Assembly (NCBI GenBank): GCA_964461115.1
Contig: CAYWSX010000002.1
Span: 124,001-188,000 of the forward strand
DNA from: RGIG2134 sp964461115
GTDB taxonomy: Bacteria; Cyanobacteriota; Vampirovibrionia; Gastranaerophilales; Gastranaerophilaceae
Reading direction: 5' to 3'
DNA: 64,000 nt
Part shown: in pieces, positions 61,384 to 64,000 of the stretch
Numbering within the stretch: position 1 is the first letter of the stretch
How the letters are laid out: each line of letters begins with the position of its first letter
Made by a program: the position numbers and the translations under genes
Notes under the pieces: generated by a model
What the model was told of the DNA's origin: nothing
Databases searched by the model: none
The model's input: only the letters and a program-made list of their open reading frames with translations

Positions 61384-62009
61384 ATTTAAAGTTCCTCCAA
61401 AGATATACTTTGATTATTCATTATTTTTCAAAACATTTACTCATGTATTTGTTGTATTTTGAATAACCTTTTGAATATTTTTCGTCATAAGGGTAACGAT
61501 AGAAAATCCCGCTCCCTCGGGTGTCGTACAAAAACGACAACCCTGGGTTAAATAATTGTTACTTCGCTATCAGTTATATTACGAAGGCAATTATGTGCCC
61601 CATCCCAAAACATTATTAACACTTTTTATTTTAGTTCAAAGCAAAAAATTTGTAATGTTTTTTATCAAAAAAACAGTGTTAATTTTACATTTTACACATG
61701 TAACAGCTAAAAACACAGTAACGGCAGTGATACAAGATTTGAAAAAAATTTACAAATTAATTGTAATATTTTCTTAAAATTTACTTGCATTTCAGCTAAA
61801 GGGCTCGGGTATTATAGTTCAGGCCAGTTTACAATAATTAACTAAGAGAATTTAATCAAAACCGGTTGTTTATACCAAAAAATACCATTATAATACTATC
61901 GGGTATTACCCAACTGGCTAATTTACAATTACAATTATAGTACAATCGGGCGATAGTTTATAATTCTGTATTTTGTATCATATATATGGAAGGATTAAAC
62001 GGATAGGCT
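61384..62009. other. 626-base intergenic region between cobO and the sensor kinase
   Basis: No confirmed gene. A hairpin GGG-TGTCGT/ACGACA-CCC lies at 61519-61543. A possible 39-codon minus-strand frame runs 61540-61421 from a TTG, ending MSKCFEK; its Tyr/Lys-rich product could be a decayed gene end. Closer to the kinase, TCGGGTATTA occurs at 61805-61814 and 61899-61908, each followed by a TTTACAAT-AATTA-type stretch, and TCGGGCGATA at 61946-61955. These look like degenerate direct repeats and may be regulator binding sites. Confidence 0.5.
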
Positions 62010-63863
62010 ATGAAAAAGATTATAATTTACACTGATACTCCAATCATGGATATTACCGACTTGTCGGAAGAAAAAGCAGCTTACACCATAAAAATTGTTA
62101 GCTCAGACAAAGCAAACAATCAAAATCTAAGCGGTGATAAAGTTCTAATTAACTGTGACGATGATTTTGATATTCAAAAAATCACATCTTTTCACAAAAA
62201 AAACGATACTGTTATTTGGGCTTATACGCAAAATACAACAAGAGAAAATATTCTTCGTCTATACAGCTTTGGGGTAAATAATGTAATACCGACTCCAAAA
62301 AGTTTTACTCACATAATAAATATCCTCCTAGACCCGGAAAATGAGGATGTTAGTCTTAGCATTGTAAAAAAAACTGAAAAATCAAAGAAAAAGATTTTAA
62401 TTTTGGATGACACAAAAGCTAATAACGAACTGCTTGAAGCAACTCTTGACGAATTTAATTTTGCATATTACACATATACAGACCCTAAAGAAGCTTTAAT
62501 TGAAATAGAAAAAATTTCTTTTGACTTGATTATTTTAGATATAATGATGCCGGAAATAGACGGTTTTCATGTTGCACAAAAAATCAGAAATTCTTCGCTA
62601 AATTCAGCCACGCCTTTTATCTTCATTACATCAATGCCCGGAATTGAAGCCAAAATCAAAGGATACGAGGTAGGTTCGTATTCATATATAGAGCGACCTT
62701 ATAATATTGATGTTGTAAGGGCTCAAGTGAAAAATGTTCTGGAGATAGTGGAGCTGCAAGATAATTTATGTCGTGAAAATGAACTTCAAAAATCTATGCT
62801 GGAGTATTCAAATAATCAGTCTATCATAACTGACGCCTCATTTATGATTCTTTCTGCCGGAAATCAACATATTTCATTAAATAAAGGTGAATATTTCTTC
62901 AGCTACTTCAAGGCAAACGCTATAGAATATCCCATAAAACAACTGGCAGATTTTGTTCAATCAAAAGAAAGAACTTTTAAATTTATTTTTGATTTAAATG
63001 CACCGGAAGAACAAATCAAAACATATGAATCCAGTATAACCAAAATCCTTTCCGCTTCGAATGAAACCGAAAGATTTTTAATTGTAATTGAAGATATCAC
63101 GGACAGAATTCTTCTTGAACAGCAAAAAGAGACTTTCGTTGCAACACTTACACATGACCTAAAATCACCTGTCCGAGCTGAATACAATGTGTTAAAACAG
63201 CTTATCGACCTAAAATACGGAGACTTAACATCCGAACAAAAAGAAATTCTGACACAAATGCTTGACTCCCGGGCGTATATGCAGCGAATGGTAGACAATT
63301 TACTTACAAGATACAAAATAAATGCGGAAAATTTTGTCGTTACGCCTGAGCTTAATTCATATAAACAAACAATCGAAAATACAGTCAGAGACCTTAAATA
63401 CTTGGCGCAGAACAAAAGCCAAACCATATATGTCGGATACAACTCAGAAATTGATGATTTTTACTTTGATAAAACAGAGATTGTACGAGTACTTGTAAAT
63501 ATAATTGTAAATGCCTCTGAGTACACACCAAACGGCGGAGAAATATATATAAAAGTGCAAGATGCAGGCAAGTACATAAAAACCAGCATTACTGATACGG
63601 GTTATGGGCTTTCGGAGAAAGATATACCTCTTATCTTCAACAAACATGTTACTTTGGCGAAAAAATACAGAAAAGTAGGCTCCGGTCTCGGGCTTTATAT
63701 TTCGAAATCCATTATCGAATCTCACGGCGGAGAAATCCGGGTAGAAAGCAAACTAAATGAAGGCTCTAAATTTGAATTTACAATCCCTTTGAGCATGTCA
63801 GAAAAAAACATGGATGAAGAACTTATAGATGTGTCCGGAAAAGAAGAAATAAAATTAATTTAG
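62010..63863 (+). CDS. Receiver-PAS-histidine kinase sensor protein
   Basis: A 617-residue cytoplasmic signalling protein. Residues about 1-120 look like a degenerate receiver fold (KIIIYTDTPI, FGVNNVIPTPKS) without phosphoacceptor motifs. A true receiver follows at about 130-245 with ILILDDTK, phosphoacceptor DLIILDIMMPEIDGF and FIFITSMP; the usual Lys of DYIxKP is Arg in YSYIERPYN. A PAS-like segment precedes HisKA (THDLKSPVRAEY) and an HATPase (NIIVNASEYTPNGG, DTGYGLSEKD, GSGLGLYISKS). No membrane helix, so it senses an internal or protein signal. AAGGAT/GGATAGG lies before the ATG. Confidence 0.92.
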   Translation: MKKIIIYTDTPIMDITDLSEEKAAYTIKIVSSDKANNQNLSGDKVLINCDDDFDIQKITSFHKKNDTVIWAYTQNTTRENILRLYSFGVNNVIPTPKSFTHIINILLDPENEDVSLSIVKKTEKSKKKILILDDTKANNELLEATLDEFNFAYYTYTDPKEALIEIEKISFDLIILDIMMPEIDGFHVAQKIRNSSLNSATPFIFITSMPGIEAKIKGYEVGSYSYIERPYNIDVVRAQVKNVLEIVELQDNLCRENELQKSMLEYSNNQSIITDASFMILSAGNQHISLNKGEYFFSYFKANAIEYPIKQLADFVQSKERTFKFIFDLNAPEEQIKTYESSITKILSASNETERFLIVIEDITDRILLEQQKETFVATLTHDLKSPVRAEYNVLKQLIDLKYGDLTSEQKEILTQMLDSRAYMQRMVDNLLTRYKINAENFVVTPELNSYKQTIENTVRDLKYLAQNKSQTIYVGYNSEIDDFYFDKTEIVRVLVNIIVNASEYTPNGGEIYIKVQDAGKYIKTSITDTGYGLSEKDIPLIFNKHVTLAKKYRKVGSGLGLYISKSIIESHGGEIRVESKLNEGSKFEFTIPLSMSEKNMDEELIDVSGKEEIKLI

Positions 63864-63864
63864 T

Positions 63865-64000
63865 TTACAACACAGGAATGTTTTCAAAGTTTGGTTTTTT
63901 ATGAGTAAATTCTTCCTGAACTTCATCAGCAATTCTATCAGACTTCAAAGCACGCTTTTTACGCAAAAGCATATCCGTGAAAGCCTCAACTCTTGTAATA
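63865..64000 (-). CDS. C-terminal end of an unidentified protein, start beyond the window
   Basis: An open minus-strand frame enters from the window edge and ends with TAA at 63865, giving the last 44 residues: basic helical MLLRKKRALKSDRIADEVQE and the tail FENIPVL. It lies one base past the kinase stop on the opposite strand. Too short to name a family. Confidence 0.55.
   Translation of the reverse strand, partial: ITRVEAFTDMLLRKKRALKSDRIADEVQEEFTHKKPNFENIPVL

Noticed and set aside
61384..61620. Cobalamin riboswitch before cobO
   Set aside because: The region was checked because cobO makes adenosylcobalamin, but no B12-box-like conserved element is visible; only one simple hairpin.
61556..61777. 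Plus-strand open frame of 73 codons between cobO and the kinase
   Set aside because: No ribosome site, low-complexity AT-rich codons and no protein-like pattern; likely chance.

Overview
The window is about 64 kb of AT-rich bacterial chromosome, densely packed with genes on both strands. It holds no rRNA, tRNA, CRISPR array, insertion sequence or prophage that I could find. It best fits a non-photosynthetic relative of the cyanobacteria, in the Gastranaerophilales/Vampirovibrionia (Melainabacteria) group. The main evidence is the F-type ATP synthase: one cluster runs a, c, b', b, delta, alpha, gamma, while beta-epsilon lie as a separate pair about 20 kb away. That is the cyanobacterial arrangement, including duplicated b subunits. 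HydG ([FeFe]-hydrogenase maturation), a reverse rubrerythrin and two 2-hydroxyacyl-CoA dehydratase-type activases point to a strict anaerobe that ferments. No photosynthesis genes are seen. ExbB/ExbD/TonB and exported proteins point to an envelope with an outer membrane.

Layout. 1-5.7 kb: a truncated flippase-like membrane protein, a zinc dehydrogenase, clpP, prmC, reverse rubrerythrin and small lineage-type hypotheticals. 5.8-12.4 kb: smc-scpA-scpB chromosome condensation genes, followed without a gap by a membrane-anchored metzincin/TPR protein. 12.4-17.6 kb: a TPR protein, an OmpR-type regulator, a ytxH/DUF948/ytxH trio, yraN and a Ski2-like helicase. 17.7-24.9 kb: two small PSF-motif proteins (one frameshifted), hydG with a structured leader, metG, prfB with its programmed +1 frameshift, and hisS. 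24.9-31.8 kb: a minus-strand run uvrC-pyrH-frr-cdsA-rnc-rpe, then small genes. 31.9-39.1 kb: the main ATP synthase operon and a large phosphohexomutase. 39.1-45.3 kb: a dispersed repeat in two copies, rpmI-rplT, a thioredoxin/CcdA pair, a solitary dehydratase activase and a uridine-kinase-like protein. 45.3-52.3 kb: an omega-like RNA polymerase subunit, two exbD, exbB, tonB, two exported proteins, DAHP synthase and a P-loop ATPase. 52.4-58.2 kb: a dicarboxylate/glutamate symporter tightly linked to a compact two-gene activase-like module, a glycosyltransferase, and atpD-atpC. 58.2-64 kb: PBP1A, a YkgJ-like protein, cobO, and a sensor kinase behind a repeat-rich upstream region.

The most promising unusual items are: the symporter + GFWG protein + miniature [4Fe-4S] ASKHA ATPase operon (52463-55279); a shared N-terminal signature ending in PSF(G) on otherwise unrelated small proteins; a protein with hook/flagellin-like end helices and no flagellar genes nearby; and a structured, comparatively GC-rich leader before hydG. 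All functional calls come from reading translated sequence and motifs; no database search was run.
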